Position numbers and translations under genes: made by a program
In this document: positions 1 through 9,947 of the stretch, in pieces
Layout of the letters: every line of letters begins with the position of its first letter
Position numbering within the stretch: the stretch's first letter is position 1
The notes under the pieces: model-generated
What the model saw: the letters and a program-made list of their open reading frames with translations, nothing else
The model's database searches: none
Told to the model about the DNA's origin: nothing
Source: Symbiodinium natans
Lineage: Eukaryota; Sar; Dinophyceae; Suessiales; Symbiodiniaceae
Assembly: GCA_905221605.1 (NCBI GenBank)
Contig: CAJNDS010000272.1
Coordinates: 1 to 42,500 of the forward strand
Reading direction: 5' to 3'
Length of the DNA: 42,500 bases

Positions 1-309
1 GAGGGGGGGGGGGAGGGAGGGAGGGAGAGAGAGAGTGGGTGTCGGAAGCGTCCAGGTACGCCTTACGGACTTTCTTTACACATCCCTTGCCTCCTCATGC
101 TATGAGAATGGTTGGGATTCTTGTGGGATTCCTGCTTCAGTACGGAGCTTGCTAGTTGGGCTAACCCAAAACTGACCAATCCGGAGAGCTGCCGAATAGG
201 CTTGGTACCTCTACTGTATACCTATAAATACCTATATATATAGACACATACAATCATCGTAATCATCGTCAGCGCAGTATATGCATATATATATATATAC
301 AAGGGTTTC

Positions 310-358
310 CTAAACCCTAAACCCTAAACCCTAAGCCCTAAGCCCTAAGCCCTAAACC
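310..358 (-). repeat. CCCTAAA telomere-like block
   Basis: About seven units, the later ones as CCCTAAG. Confidence 0.9.
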
Positions 359-402
359 CAGGGACGCCTGGGGGGGGGCGGGGGGGGGGGCTCGACACTG
401 AC

Positions 403-479
403 CCCCCAAGCCGTTGTCCGATCTCTGGGGCCCATGGCGCGAAAGGTACAAGGACGGACAGGGCGAGCATGGACCATAT
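403..479 (-). CDS. Candidate hydrophobic exon
   Basis: IWSMLALSVLVPFAPWAPEI on minus follows TTGGCTGAG, with a possible donor at 402. The plus strand is also open with a CGCAG|GTGTGG donor. Low certainty. Confidence 0.3.
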
Positions 480-522
480 CTCAGCCAAGAGGGCGCAGGT
501 GTGGGGGGTTTGGAGGTTTAGC

Positions 523-552
523 GTTTAGGGTTTAGGGTTTAGGGTTTAGGGG
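523..552 (+). repeat. TTTAGGG telomere-like block
   Basis: Four units; with 310-358 it brackets the 403-479 segment in inverted polarity. Confidence 0.9.
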
Positions 553-1015
553 GCGCGTGTTTGGAGGGTTTGGAGGGTTTAGGGGACTTAGGGTGAAGGG
601 TTATAGAAGTTGTATAGGGATTGGGTCAGAATAACGTTTTTTGACCGACAGTTTTGACCGAATTGTTTTGTTTTTTGGGGGTTGGGGCGGGGGTGGGGAA
701 TGGGCGGGGGAGCTGTCGGGAGGAGGCTCTGGGGGTTAAGCATTTCGCCTCCCAGAATTGTTTTAAGTAATATGCTTAAACTCAGCTTTTAAGCTGTTTA
801 GACAAATGTCTTGGGAACTCAGAATGATACCACATACAATTTCTGTTTATTTTGTCTTGAGGGTTTAGGGTTTCGGGGCGGATCTTGAGATCCTTGAGTT
901 TTTTTGGGCACAAGTCGTTTAGCCGAGAACGTGCAGCGTGTCTGCCTAGCGCAGGTTGGGCGTCTTAAAGGAGAAGAAGCGACTCCACACGAAACAGCAT
1001 CGAGGAGTTTCCTAC

Positions 1016-1083
1016 CGAGCAGCGATGAAGGCCACCGCCAGCAGCATGGGCCAGGTTGGCTGGTGCAGCAAAGCTTGGGGCTC
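1016..1083 (-). CDS. Probable transmembrane exon
   Basis: EPQALLHQPTWPMLLAVAFI then AA, between GTCGCCCAG and CG|GTAGGA. Hydrophobic, on the minus strand in line with the DHHC gene. Confidence 0.45.
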
Positions 1084-1165
1084 CTGGGCGACCCACTTTA
1101 GGGGCGAGAATTCGACACCCTAAACCCTAAACCCTACCTGGAAAAAGCCTGCCCCCTAGATGCAC

Positions 1166-1218
1166 AGGCTCGCAGACTTGTGCAAGCTGCCTTCAGCGAG
1201 ATGCCGAGATTTACGCCT
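1166..1218 (-). CDS. Candidate exon left of the DHHC core
   Basis: GVNLGISLKAACTSLRA follows GTGCTTTCAG. The donor GT at 1165 is plausible, but the phases with its neighbours do not close, so the boundaries may be wrong. Confidence 0.35.
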
Positions 1219-1355
1219 CTGAAAGCACCCTCATCCCCAAACCCAAACCTACAGGGGTTAGGGTTTAGGGCTAGGGTTTAGGGTTTCGGGTCCCAAGCCC
1301 GCCAAAGCCCCAACGTTTCGGGTCCCAAGCCCCCTAAGCCCTAAGCCCTAAGCAC

Positions 1356-1439
1356 AGAGCTTCTTGAGTTCCCAGCAAGGCCCATGGCCACGGCAACGGC
1401 CGCCAGGAGCCAAGCGGCAGCCCCCGAAGTGACCATGCC
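1356..1439 (-). CDS. Probable transmembrane exon of the DHHC gene
   Basis: GMVTSGAAAWLLAAVAVAMG then LAGNSRSS is a clear hydrophobic helix, phase 0-0, ending at TCT|GTGCTTAGGG. Linkage to the DHHC core rests on strand and order only. Confidence 0.5.
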
Positions 1440-1466
1440 CTCGGATTCCCCACAACCCCCCAAACA

Positions 1467-1525
1467 GGGTTTAGGGTTTAGGGTTTAGGGTTTAGGGTTT
1501 AGGGTTTAGGGTTTAGGGTTTAGGA
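1467..1525 (+). repeat. TTTAGGG telomere-like block
   Basis: Eight perfect units, directly right of the transmembrane exon at 1356-1439. Confidence 0.95.
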
Positions 1526-1967
1526 CTCTCTCTCCCTCAGCTTCTTTTAACCATCATTTTTTCTTATCTGTCTCTACAATATAAAAGATAGACATGCATA
1601 CAAAATTATATATATACACATCTATTTATATACATAGATACATGTACAAAGAGTCTTCTCCGCACCTCCGTGTGGAGTTGTTAGCTTTAAGTCGTCCCTG
1701 CTCTGGTCCGCCACCCCTTTCAGAAAATCTGGCAGAGAATCCCCTCGCTGGTCTCCCTGTGGCACCCAGCCCAAGGGAGACTTTCGCAACCGCGACAGAA
1801 TTGTGGGGCGAAGTGGCCTGAATTGCCTGACGAGGGAGCTAGAACCCTAAACCCTGTATTCATCTAGGTGCTGCATCTTTTTTTAAGACTCAGGGGGAGA
1901 TCTTTGCCTCCCCAAACATTTGGGGGCTCTTCTAGGTGCCTCGACCGCCTAACACCTTCGCCTTGAA

Positions 1968-2040
1968 AGGGTTTAGGGCGTTTAGGGTGCGTTTAGGGTT
2001 TAGGGTTTAGGGTTTGGGGTTTAGGGTTTAGGGTCCAGGG
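1968..2040 (+). repeat. TTTAGGG block with variants
   Basis: About nine units with TTTGGGG and GCG interruptions, left of the DHHC exon at 2076. Confidence 0.9.
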
Positions 2041-2075
2041 TTTTGAAGATGCTTGTTGTGATGTAAGGGTCTCTC

Positions 2076-2129
2076 CGAACAGCCACGGCACGGAGAAGAA
2101 GCGGTGGTTGTGCAGCGCCACACAGTTTC
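2076..2129 (-). CDS. DHHC gene exon, GNC..NHRFF
   Basis: After GTCTGCAG the frame gives NCVALHNHRFF, the segment that follows DHHC and leads into transmembrane helix 3. The end is uncertain; a GA donor at 2076 is assumed. Confidence 0.7.
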
Positions 2130-2922
2130 CTGCAGACCGTGTGCAGGCGCGTGTTGCTGGGCCTTCATCATGCTTTCCCCCACGTTCTACGCCCCACTCT
2201 GGCAGAATCATGTTAAACCGAACCCCACAAGTAGGCGGCAGTGCGCTCTTTGCACGCGTCGCGTTCTCTATGCCGAATGAATGCTTTTCGTTACACTCCC
2301 ACGCAGCATCGCTACCATTGCAGCACTTCTTACTTGCACACCACCTGCATACGAAATGCAGAAGGCCTCCATCTACCGACAGTCCACGGGACCTGTGAGC
2401 CATGAAGTTGCCAGAACTCAGGACTTGGTGGCCCTCGCGTAGAAAAGTCCGATCGCGTAAATGGTCCATAAGGTTTAGGGTTTGGGGTTTAGGGTTTAGG
2501 GTTCCAAGGCCAGGACGTAAACCCTACAGCGACTCTGACCGAAGCGCGGTGAACCACATGGCTGGAAATCTTGCCGAATGTCCGATGGCCCAGCAGTGGT
2601 GGTCCATCCGCCAGAAGCACTTCCTGCGACCAGCAAAACTCACTGACGCCAACACTTCGGAAGTCGTCCTTCCTAATCTAGGGGTCGGAACACTTACTAA
2701 TCATGTTCCCTTATTCTGGTCCCTTTATACCTCTACTCTAATAACCTCCAGAACCCTACTCTAATTAGGCCCTCTTGTAGAGGGATTTCAGTACTCCAAA
2801 GCCCCAAGCATCAGCGCTCTTGCGGCTCTTCTGTGGACTGGAAGCCCTGGACAGATCGGTCCCGCACATGGCGCAGTGCGAGACGCCAGGCGGCCGCCAG
2901 AAGTGGCAGGTGCGACACCAGC
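2076..2922 (-). CDS. DHHC protein S-acyltransferase, cysteine-rich core
   Basis: Membrane enzyme that palmitoylates protein cysteines. Three minus exons rebuild the DHHC domain. 2922-2862 gives WCRTCHFWRPPGVSHCAMC. 2623-2583 gives KCFWRMDHHCWAI. 2129-2076 gives NCVALHNHRFFSVPWLF. Joined, they give C-x2-C...HC-x2-C-x2-C-x4-DHHC...GNC and NHRFF, the full family pattern, with W in place of the usual P after DHHC. Both introns need GA donors (GG|GACCGA and G|GACATT); the match across the joins is strong evidence for them. The two transmembrane helices that should precede were not found to the right. Hydrophobic exons to the left (1.4, 1.05 and 0.45 kb) probably hold the later helices. Confidence 0.75.
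2583..2623 (-). CDS. DHHC gene exon, catalytic DHHC (41 bases)
   Basis: MDHHCWAI holds the catalytic cysteine. Acceptor GGTCGCAG; donor G|GACATT (GA). A GT donor further on (2527) would give an unrelated continuation. Confidence 0.75.
2681..2785 (+). repeat. Dispersed repeat of about 105 bases, copy 1
   Basis: GGGGTCGGAACACTT through AGGCCCTCTTGTAGAG closely parallels 35857-35957 (GGGGTCGGAATACTT through AAGGCCCTCTATTGGAG). Confidence 0.55.
2862..2922 (-). CDS. DHHC gene exon, RPPxxSHC zinc segment
   Basis: The acceptor is CTCTAAG and the GA donor leaves in phase 2. It contains the first five Cys/His ligands of the cysteine-rich domain. Confidence 0.7.
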
Positions 2923-3728
2923 CTTAGAGATTGCACGGTAATAATAATAATAACTATAATAATAATAAAAATAAAAATAATAATAATAATGGGGCGTGGG
3001 CAGCAGCAGTTAGGATGAGCCGAGGGAATGTTTGGGGGGGGGGGGGGGGGCGTGATCGATTTTGTTGGGGGGCCTTTTGGGTCTACGTTTTATAACATCT
3101 TCAGACATTTGCAGGGGGTACCAACCACAATCTGAACCAAGCACGATCTTGGCGGCTTGGGGGATCCCAGGATTCTACGTGCTTTAAAGTCCGCCTTTCC
3201 CGAACCGACCTTCTTAGATTCCTTTGCCACGAGTATGTTCAGAAACTCCGGGGGCTGTGAGAACTCTTTCTCCCCTCTGAGAAGCCTCGGGAAGGATGTG
3301 AAGAATCCTCCCCAGATCACTCCTTACACACGCCCCACCATACTCAAGCTCTCAGCAGGAGGGGCGGTAGGTGGAATCCTCAATCTCCTCCCTGGGATCT
3401 TCCGACTTCGTGTCTGAGGTCGGCAGCCTTGAGCAACACTTGGAGGCAGCGGTTCTTCAGATTTCTATGACGATAGCCTACGATTTCCTCAAGAAACCCC
3501 CCCCAGCAATACAAAGTACTCATCCTTGCAAGGGCACTGAAGGGATTCGTGTCTGGTGATTTTTTCTGGGGGGTTCTTAAGCACATCATAGGAACAAGTA
3601 GAAGCGGAATCATCCTAAGAATATCCTGCAGCCACCTCAGTCTTAGCACTTCTCTCCTGCGGTGCTACTTGATGGTTGCCTCGATGGTCCTGCTTGTTTC
3701 GGGACTAAGCTTCAGAGTGATATGAAGC

Positions 3729-3836
3729 AGGGTTTATATTTCTGTTTTTGGTGAGTGTATATACGGTTCCTGTTTAATATTGGTGGTGAGTGTATATACT
3801 TGGTGTCCTGTTAGGGGTACAAGAAATATAAACCCT
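3729..3836 (+). repeat. MITE-like element with terminal inverted repeats, copy 1
   Basis: The ends AGGGTTTATATTTCT and AGAAATATAAACCCT are exact inverted repeats of 15 bases. The interior has GGTGAGTGTATATAC twice. A second copy lies in opposite orientation at 19499-19598. Confidence 0.7.
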
Positions 3837-4272
3837 ACTTCCTATCACCTCACGATCCAATCCTGCCAGGGCACAGATGGAACGTCTCATCCTCACAGTC
3901 AAGTGGACAACAACAAGCAGGAAAAAAACAACTGCGGAGTGGGCCTGCTGAGTCTTTTGCACAAAGCCAAAAGCTGGATGGAACTACGCAGGACATCCGC
4001 TGAAACATCAGTCCTCTGCGGGAGTGCGCGACAGCGTGACCTCATCACGGTCGAGGCCAGGGTCGGCCCCACAGGGCAGGAAACAAGTCTTCCACACAGT
4101 ACATGAGGGACCCAGCAAAGGATTTCTGCCTTAAGTTCCTGGGTCCCTAAGTTTCACTTTCGATGGCTTGAGGGTTCGGCCTCCGCACTGGGCAGGCGCC
4201 GGAGCTCCTGCGTGGGTTTGAGCGCTAGCCGCGACTGAGGCTTGAGAGGCAAGGCATAAACAGCAAGCATGA

Positions 4273-4737
4273 GTGGTGAGCCCATCGCTACGGCTCCCAA
4301 AAGGCTCAGCTTCACAAAGTCACAAAGCCGTAACCCAACAGGAACTGGACAAGCAACTGGATAAGCTGTGGATATGGTGGCAGCGGGTAACCCGCTCTGG
4401 CCTGAACGTATGCAACGTCCTCGCTCTGAACGGTTCCCGGATCCAGGAAGTTCGCGAAGATCTTAGAGGAGTGGCTTCCGACTCAACCGGCGGCAGTGGC
4501 CCTAAGTGGCTTAGTCGAAGACCTGAAGGCCCAAGGGATCCGAAGCAAGTTTGTCAGACAACTTCGGGAAAGCTCGTCCTAAGACCTCCCGTATGCTGCA
4601 CACGCTTGACTGAGAAGTCTCCCAGACAATGCCAAGAGACCAGACCGATGATGCAAGCGAAAGCCTTGGCGTGGATGTGTCTCAGGAAACTTGGATCTAA
4701 GCATGAGTGTCATGGGCCCTTTCGGCCACTCTTCTAA
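4273..4737 (+). CDS. 154-codon ORF, unknown
   Basis: The longest plus frame in the 3.0-5.7 kb gap, with segments such as QQELDKQLDKLWIWWQRV. I recognise no family. It could be a retroelement fragment or chance; no spliced-leader acceptor is evident. Confidence 0.25.
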   Translation: MVSPSLRLPKGSASQSHKAVTQQELDKQLDKLWIWWQRVTRSGLNVCNVLALNGSRIQEVREDLRGVASDSTGGSGPKWLSRRPEGPRDPKQVCQTTSGKLVLRPPVCCTRLTEKSPRQCQETRPMMQAKALAWMCLRKLGSKHECHGPFRPLF

Positions 4738-5725
4738 TGCTCATACTTCCTTGTGCCCTGAATTTGAATCACCCACCCCCCCCCCCCACCCCGAGCCACA
4801 TGCGTGGTCGGTTACAAGGCCCCTAAGGAGGCGCTCAGCTCTTCAATGAAGGTGAAAGGGTGAAGGGGTTTCGGGGCTTCTTGCTCTGGTAGGGTCTGTC
4901 ACTGAAAGATCAGCCATCCCGAATATCCTGAATGCCGCTCAGCTGCAAGTACGATGATGCAGTTCTTGTAGCTGCTGCTCGTCTGGAACCTTGCTGGGCT
5001 ACAACGTCCTTACATTACATGTAGCCGATCACACACACCTACAAGTAGCGTCCCCTGACAACACAGAGCAGAACCTTCGGTTTGTGCCCGAACTTTTCTC
5101 TACACGTGGCCTTCGGACGCGGGATCTTGGTCTTAGGGACACAGGCTCGGGCGAGGGCCGAACTATGCCAAACTTGTAGGTACCTGGCTCCGGCACTGCC
5201 CCAAGCCATTTCAATCCCAGTTTATATATATATATATATATGCATACAGGAAATGTAATACGCAGTCTATTCGCCATTTTCTAATATCTACTATTCGTCA
5301 CAACTAAACAGCCGTCGCATTCCAACACTCTCGAGACCCTTGCAATCAAAGGGAGCTGGGAGACGCCAGGTTTGCTTCGTTGAGGTAGAGGAAGATCCCG
5401 CCGTTCACTGCCTCGGATTGGCAGAAAGGGGGGGTAGCAGGTGTGCATAGTGTCCCCTTTTGTAGTCCGAAGCAGACGCCTGTGCATCTACCACACCCCT
5501 AAGTTTAAGCAAGGTTCTCCCCCGTAGAAATCAAAATTATGCGAACCCCCCCCCCCCCCTGCGCCCCTTCCCCGGCCCAGGCAGAAGCTCCAGAAACGAG
5601 CGTCGACAATCAGCAGCAGGCACAGGGGTCCTGCGAAGCGCCTCGCAAGAGACATGGCTTGGGGGATCTGTTGTAGAATCATGGTAGAACCTGGAACCTG
5701 TTTAGCGGTTTTAGAGGGCACCTCG

Positions 5726-5794
5726 CCCTAAACCCTAAACCCTAAACCCTAAACCCTAAACCCTAAACCCTAAACCCTAAACCCTAAACCCTAA
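5726..5794 (-). repeat. CCCTAAA telomere-like block
   Basis: Ten perfect units followed by a G run. Confidence 0.95.
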
Positions 5795-6092
5795 AGGGGG
5801 GGGGGGAAACGAGCCCAAGGACTGATGGGGTTTCGGACTTCGGGCTGACGGGTGGCCCTCCCGGCTGCTACTTCACACACGGGAGATGTTGGGACACCCT
5901 TCAGGTGTCAGAGCGTTGTCTGAGGCCTGAGCTGTTCAAGCTTGGGGTGTCGGGCGACAGTCAGAGATCGCTATGATCAAAACCTTGAACTGAAGCGCGG
6001 TCGAAGTCAGCATGTTGTGTTTGGTTTCACAGACCCCACTCATCACTTTAGGGGTCCGACGTCTTTAGGGCTTACTTAGGGCCTCTTGAACA

Positions 6093-6157
6093 AACCCTAA
6101 ACCCTAACCCTAAACCCCAAACCCTAAACCCCAAACCCTAAACCCTAAACCCCAAAC
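6093..6157 (-). repeat. CCCTAAA block with CCCCAAA variants
   Basis: Nine units; its last bases form the donor of the exon at 6158-6226. Confidence 0.92.
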
Positions 6158-6226
6158 ATGTCTCGCATGCCGGCGCCTCCAGAAGGGATGTGGCAGAGCC
6201 TCCTCGCAGAGGGCATTGAAGATGTC
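6158..6226 (-). CDS. Exon with telomere-like donor
   Basis: DIFNALCEEALPHPFWRRRH then ARH, phase 0-0, between CTACGCAG and CAT|GTTTGGGG, a heptamer variant. The plus frame is also open, but its splice ends are poor. Confidence 0.5.
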
Positions 6227-6664
6227 CTGCGTAGAAGAGATCTGAGTTTAGGGTTTAGGGTTTAGGGTTTAAAGCAACTCTAAACTCTTGACCCTGGGCC
6301 CTAACTTGTCCTAACTTTTAGGACCTAACCCAACCTAAAGCCATAAGCCACGCCCGGGGCCCGAAGCCCTTTAAGGCCCTAAACCCTCACAACCGTGAGC
6401 CTGCGCCTGTTGGCTAGAGAGTTTTGCTTTCCCGAATATTCCCCGCCCTCCCCCCCCCCAAAAAAAAAACGCCTAAACCCCAAACCCCAAAAAACTGCCT
6501 AAACCTGCATCCTCAAAATCCAACCGAAAACACCCAAACCTTAGACGTCCTTAAGCCCAAAACACTTGAACCCTAAAACCCCAAAACCTTAAAAGAAAAC
6601 CCTAAGCCCCGAATTCCAGAACCCTAAGCCCTAGCTCCGCTAGGCTTAGAGAATTCCACGGAGC

Positions 6665-6719
6665 CTGCTGCCCCTCGAGGTTGGCAATGTCCAGCGGTGT
6701 CATCCCCACATCATCCTCG
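6665..6719 (-). CDS. Ankyrin-like exon
   Basis: EDDVGMTPLDIANLEGQQ carries the ankyrin TPLDIA signature. The donor is GC (CAG|GCTCCG). Phase fits both neighbours. Confidence 0.6.
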
Positions 6720-7052
6720 CTATCAGTGCGGATCGGGGTTTAGGGTTTTCGGGGTTTCGGGGTTTAGGGGTTTAAGGCTTAGGCCCAAAGCTTCGGGGGC
6801 TTTAGAAGGTCTTCGGGGGTGTTCGGGTTTGGGGAACTTAGGGTTTAGGCCCTAGGTTTGGGCTTCTGGTTCAGGGTTTATCGGATTTATGGGTTAAAGG
6901 TTTGGATACTCCTAGAACTGAAAACTCACTCAGGCGTCTCGTGCACTCGTGCACCGTACCACGGGGCATCCCATTGAATCCCCCATCCTCATCGCTCTTC
7001 ATCACCCTATGCCCTATGCCCTAAACCCTAAACCCTCAAGAGCAAACTTTAC

Positions 7053-7114
7053 CATGAAAGCTCCACCACTGCTCCCAGCACCTTTTGCCCTTTTTTGGGC
7101 CACTGCTGCTTCTT
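7053..7114 (-). CDS. Continuation exon, KKQQWPKKG
   Basis: After CTCACCGCAG the frame reads KKQQWPKKGQKVLGAVVELS and ends at TG|GTAAAG. It enters in phase 0, matching the large exon, and leaves in phase 2, matching the ankyrin exon at 6719 (rebuilding a Cys codon). Confidence 0.55.
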
Positions 7115-7978
7115 CTGCGGTGAGATGACCGGCGGCCTAAACTTTGGACCCGGGGCCTGAAGATCAGGTCACGTCTCGACTTGAGGGTTTCCGAAAACTG
7201 AGTCACCTTTCTTGAGGGTTCCTATAAAGGACTTTAGTAACTTGGAGAATTGTCGACTTGGTTTATGATCCAGGGTTTCTTGATCGTCAGGCGTTTCACC
7301 CTTACCGCCTGTCACTGTACACGTACTGCAGGGAGCATGCTCCTCACACCCCAGTCGCTTCGCCAAGTTCGGCGGCGCAATCTAAACACTGAAGCCTACC
7401 TCACGGGACCAAATGAACCCTCTAGCTGGCCATAAACTCTGCAGGGCTCATGTACTCCCCAGGCCTAAGCCGAAATGCGCTCAGGCGGCCTGGTGCAAAT
7501 GATGAAGCGAACCTGTAACTGGGTCCATCAACCAATTAGTATACGAGTATGGACATTAGGCTGTATGATCGTCTCGTAATATACTAAAAGATACGACAAA
7601 AAAGAATAAAGGAGTATAGAAATATAAGCAAATGGCAATACAACAACATTATGTTACGAAAAGGAATGATATCACAAAACCCTCAACTCCCTCAAAATCC
7701 TAGATCAGCTCAAGGAGCCGGCATGCTTTCAGCAAAGTTCTGGGCCAACTGCTGGCATGGACCATGCAGGTCATTGCTGTCGGGTAGATCCAGCACAAGT
7801 AGGAGCACCTACTGTGGGGGGCTTTAGGGGGTACTTGGGCTTTGGGGGGGGGGGGGGGGGGGGGGGGCGGGGGGGACATTGAAGGACGCCTCTACATCGT
7901 TTCCGCTTCAAAGGCAAGAAGAGACCATTTTTAAGGCCAAGACACGCCTCTGAAGCGCCCTCGGCCTTCAAAGGCTAC

Positions 7979-9046
7979 CTGCATCGCCTGCTCCAGGTGC
8001 TGCGCCAAGGCCTTGTCAGCGAACGGGTCGATGCCAAAGCGAAGCACGCGCACATGCCAGCGCAGCGCCGCCGCCACGTGCTGCACCAAGTTGGCCGGCA
8101 AGTTCCCTTCCACCTCCACGGGCCCAACGTTGCAGGACAGAAGCAGCTGCACGTGGGCCATTCTCACCACATCCTCCGGGGATGGGCGAGGTTCCAGGAC
8201 GACATCAAGCTGCCAAGAACGAAATGCCTCCCTCACCACCTCACTCGAGATTTCGGAGGCATCGGAATCCAAAGAGGCTGACGCAAGCATCAGCTCCCCC
8301 AGCCGGTGTTGGGGGCGCACGTTTGCCTTGGAAAGAGAGCCCTGCAGGGGTCTTCCGACAGACTGAGGAAAAGCCGCGTCCGCGCCGAAAAGCGAAACCC
8401 TAAAAATGCAGCCACGCCCGTCCAAACAGGGCAGAAACAGTGGCCCAGGGTCGCGCGACACCTTTTGCTTCGCTGCGTTCCGTGCCACATGCAGCCAGTG
8501 CTCGCAAAGGGCATGCTTGAAGGTTTTGATGCCCGGCTCGAACTTCTGCAGATATTCCAGGTTGAACATGTTCCAGCTCTCTGCAATGGACGTGAGACAT
8601 CCCAGAACCCTCATGAGTCGGACGGCTTCTTCATGGCTAGACAAACCCAAGTCTTCCAGGAAGCGCGCCACCTCCGCCTGATCCACATCTGGCGCTGTTC
8701 TCTCGGTCCATTTCTGATCAAAGTGGTGGGAGTTAGGGTCGAAAGCCTTCTTGGAAAGAGCCGCCAGAAACTTTCGAGGCGGCCCCAAGGAGTCTTCTGA
8801 GATTATGAGCTCCTTGTGGGAACAGGCCAGCTGGCACCGGTCCAGAATGATCTCACCAGCTACATACACGTCGAAATAGGCCTTTGGGAGCCCCAGTTGG
8901 GGCTTGAGGGCCTCCACCACGTCTTCAACCGTGGACTTGTGTGGTAGACTCGCTGCACATAGCCTCCCCCCTGCCATGCTGGCACATTCCACGTCCAGGC
9001 GGCCGTCATCACTGAGCGCCGTGCGGATGGTGAGCACTTTGGACAT
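7979..9046 (-). CDS. Large exon of unrecognised protein, possible ubiquitin-like N-terminus
   Basis: Codons 1-356 of a minus frame starting MSKVLTIRTALSDDGRL. Residues about 30-80 (STVEDVVEALKPQLGLPK, then YFDVYVAGEIILD) look like a beta-grasp/ubiquitin-like head, as in many dinoflagellate repeat proteins; that is inference. The middle is helical (EVARFLEDLGLSSHEEAV). I do not recognise the rest. The frame runs on to 7931, but a strong CAG|GTAGCC donor at 7979 makes the last 15 residues probably intronic. The start is chosen because ATG lies 43 bases after TTTTCGCAG, a likely spliced-leader acceptor; the frame is open back to that AG, so an upstream exon cannot be excluded. Exons at 7114, 6719 and 6226 continue in phase. 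Confidence 0.7.
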
Positions 9047-9104
9047 TCGGCTCGCGCACTGGGCGTCTAAGTGAGACTGGCAGCCAGCACTGCGAAAAGG
9101 AGTC
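9047..9104 (-). promoter_or_regulatory. Probable trans- or cis-splice acceptor and 5' UTR
   Basis: CTGACTCCTTTTCGCAG in gene sense, ending at 9090, is a strong branch-plus-pyrimidine acceptor 43 bases before the ATG at 9046. Confidence 0.45.
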
Positions 9105-9383
9105 AGGGATGTAGGGCGGGTAGCACCTAACTACAGCGATGTTGATGACCCATGAGTCTGAAGACGTGTGATTCACGTTTGCAGGAGCATCTATACGCCG
9201 ATACAGCAAGTGCATGCAGCTCCCACCTTTTTGAAGGTTTGGGGTCATCTGATGAAGCCCACTAAAGAAACTGCGTGCCCCTGGTTACTACACCCTACAT
9301 GCTTGTGTTTCTACTTTAAGGCGTGCTTGTCAACGCCACAGGCCTCTGTTGCCCAGGCTCTCCAAATCTGCCCAAATCCCAAA

Positions 9384-9478
9384 ACCCTTAACCCTAAACC
9401 CGAAACCCTAAACCCTAAACCCTAAACCCGAAACCCTAAACCCTAAACCCTAAACCCCAAACCCTAAAACCCCTAAAC
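9384..9478 (-). repeat. CCCTAAA block
   Basis: About 13 units with CCCGAAA variants; abuts the exon at 9479. Confidence 0.93.
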
Positions 9479-9527
9479 CCCACTTCGCTTCCGGGGCTCG
9501 GTGGTCTTCGCCAGAGGGTCCGCACGG
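9479..9527 (-). CDS. Small exon with telomeric donor
   Basis: ADPLAKTTEPRKRSG runs between GGTCCTCAG and GGG|GTTTAGGG. Its phase would fit the ankyrin exon at 10699, though the sequence does not continue the ankyrin consensus. CCCTAAA array immediately left, TTTAGGG 35 bases right. Confidence 0.45.
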
Positions 9528-9596
9528 CTGAGGACCAAGAGCCGAACCTCATGTTTCTACCGGGTTTAGGGTTTAGGGTTTAGGGTACTTTTCTAT

Positions 9597-9695
9597 TCTG
9601 GGTGATGCTGTAGAGTATTCTCTTCTACTGTGGATGATACTGTGTTCTGGGTGATACTGTAGAGTACTATCTTCTACTATGGGTGATACGGTATG
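9597..9695 (+). repeat. Tandem repeat, 48-base period
   Basis: TTCTGGGTGATGCTGTAGAG at 9597 and TTCTGGGTGATACTGTAGAG at 9645, each followed by a similar half-unit. Confidence 0.65.
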
Positions 9696-9908
9696 TTATT
9701 CATGGACGATTTTCGATTTCAGTCTAGCATGGGTTATGCAAAGAAGTACCTCACGAAGCATGGAGAGCGACGCGAGAGATTTAAAGCCCGCACCGCATCA
9801 TGTGTGTCTCGACGTTGTCTCTATGGTGAAGTGATTCTTCGCAGAGCACCCTAAACCCTAAACCCTGAACCCTATATGCAACTCTAAAACTGGAGACTTC
9901 GGATTCAC

Positions 9909-9947
9909 CGAGGCCGCCGCAACGTTGAGCCTCTCGTGGACGACGGC
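9909..9947 (-). CDS. Candidate 39-base exon
   Basis: It starts after TCTCTCTTTGCACAG, one of the best acceptors in the window, and ends at TCG|GTGAAT. The most protein-like frame is AVVHERLNVAAAS. The parent gene is unknown. Confidence 0.35.

Larger units (their letters stand above)
3030..5720. other. Gene-poor interval
   Basis: Between the DHHC exons and the array at 5726. It contains a poly-G run (about 3032-3050), the inverted-repeat element at 3729-3836, one unknown ORF, a poly-C run near 4778 and a TA microsatellite at 5221. No telomere blocks of any size. Confidence 0.6.

Noticed and set aside
300-360. The arrays as a real chromosome end
   Set aside because: Blocks occur throughout in both orientations with genes between them; none is at the window edge in a terminal orientation with long perfect length.
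1351-1466. Plus-strand exon with MATATAARSQAAAPE
   Set aside because: The minus strand gives a clean transmembrane helix with splice sites and agrees with the DHHC gene's strand.
5726-6160. CRISPR-like array (regular short repeats)
   Set aside because: Repeats are contiguous heptamers without unique spacers, in an intron-bearing eukaryotic genome.
8306-8800. 164-codon plus ORF and other frames over 8.0-8.8 kb
   Set aside because: Shadow of the 356-codon minus exon, which has better composition and splice context.
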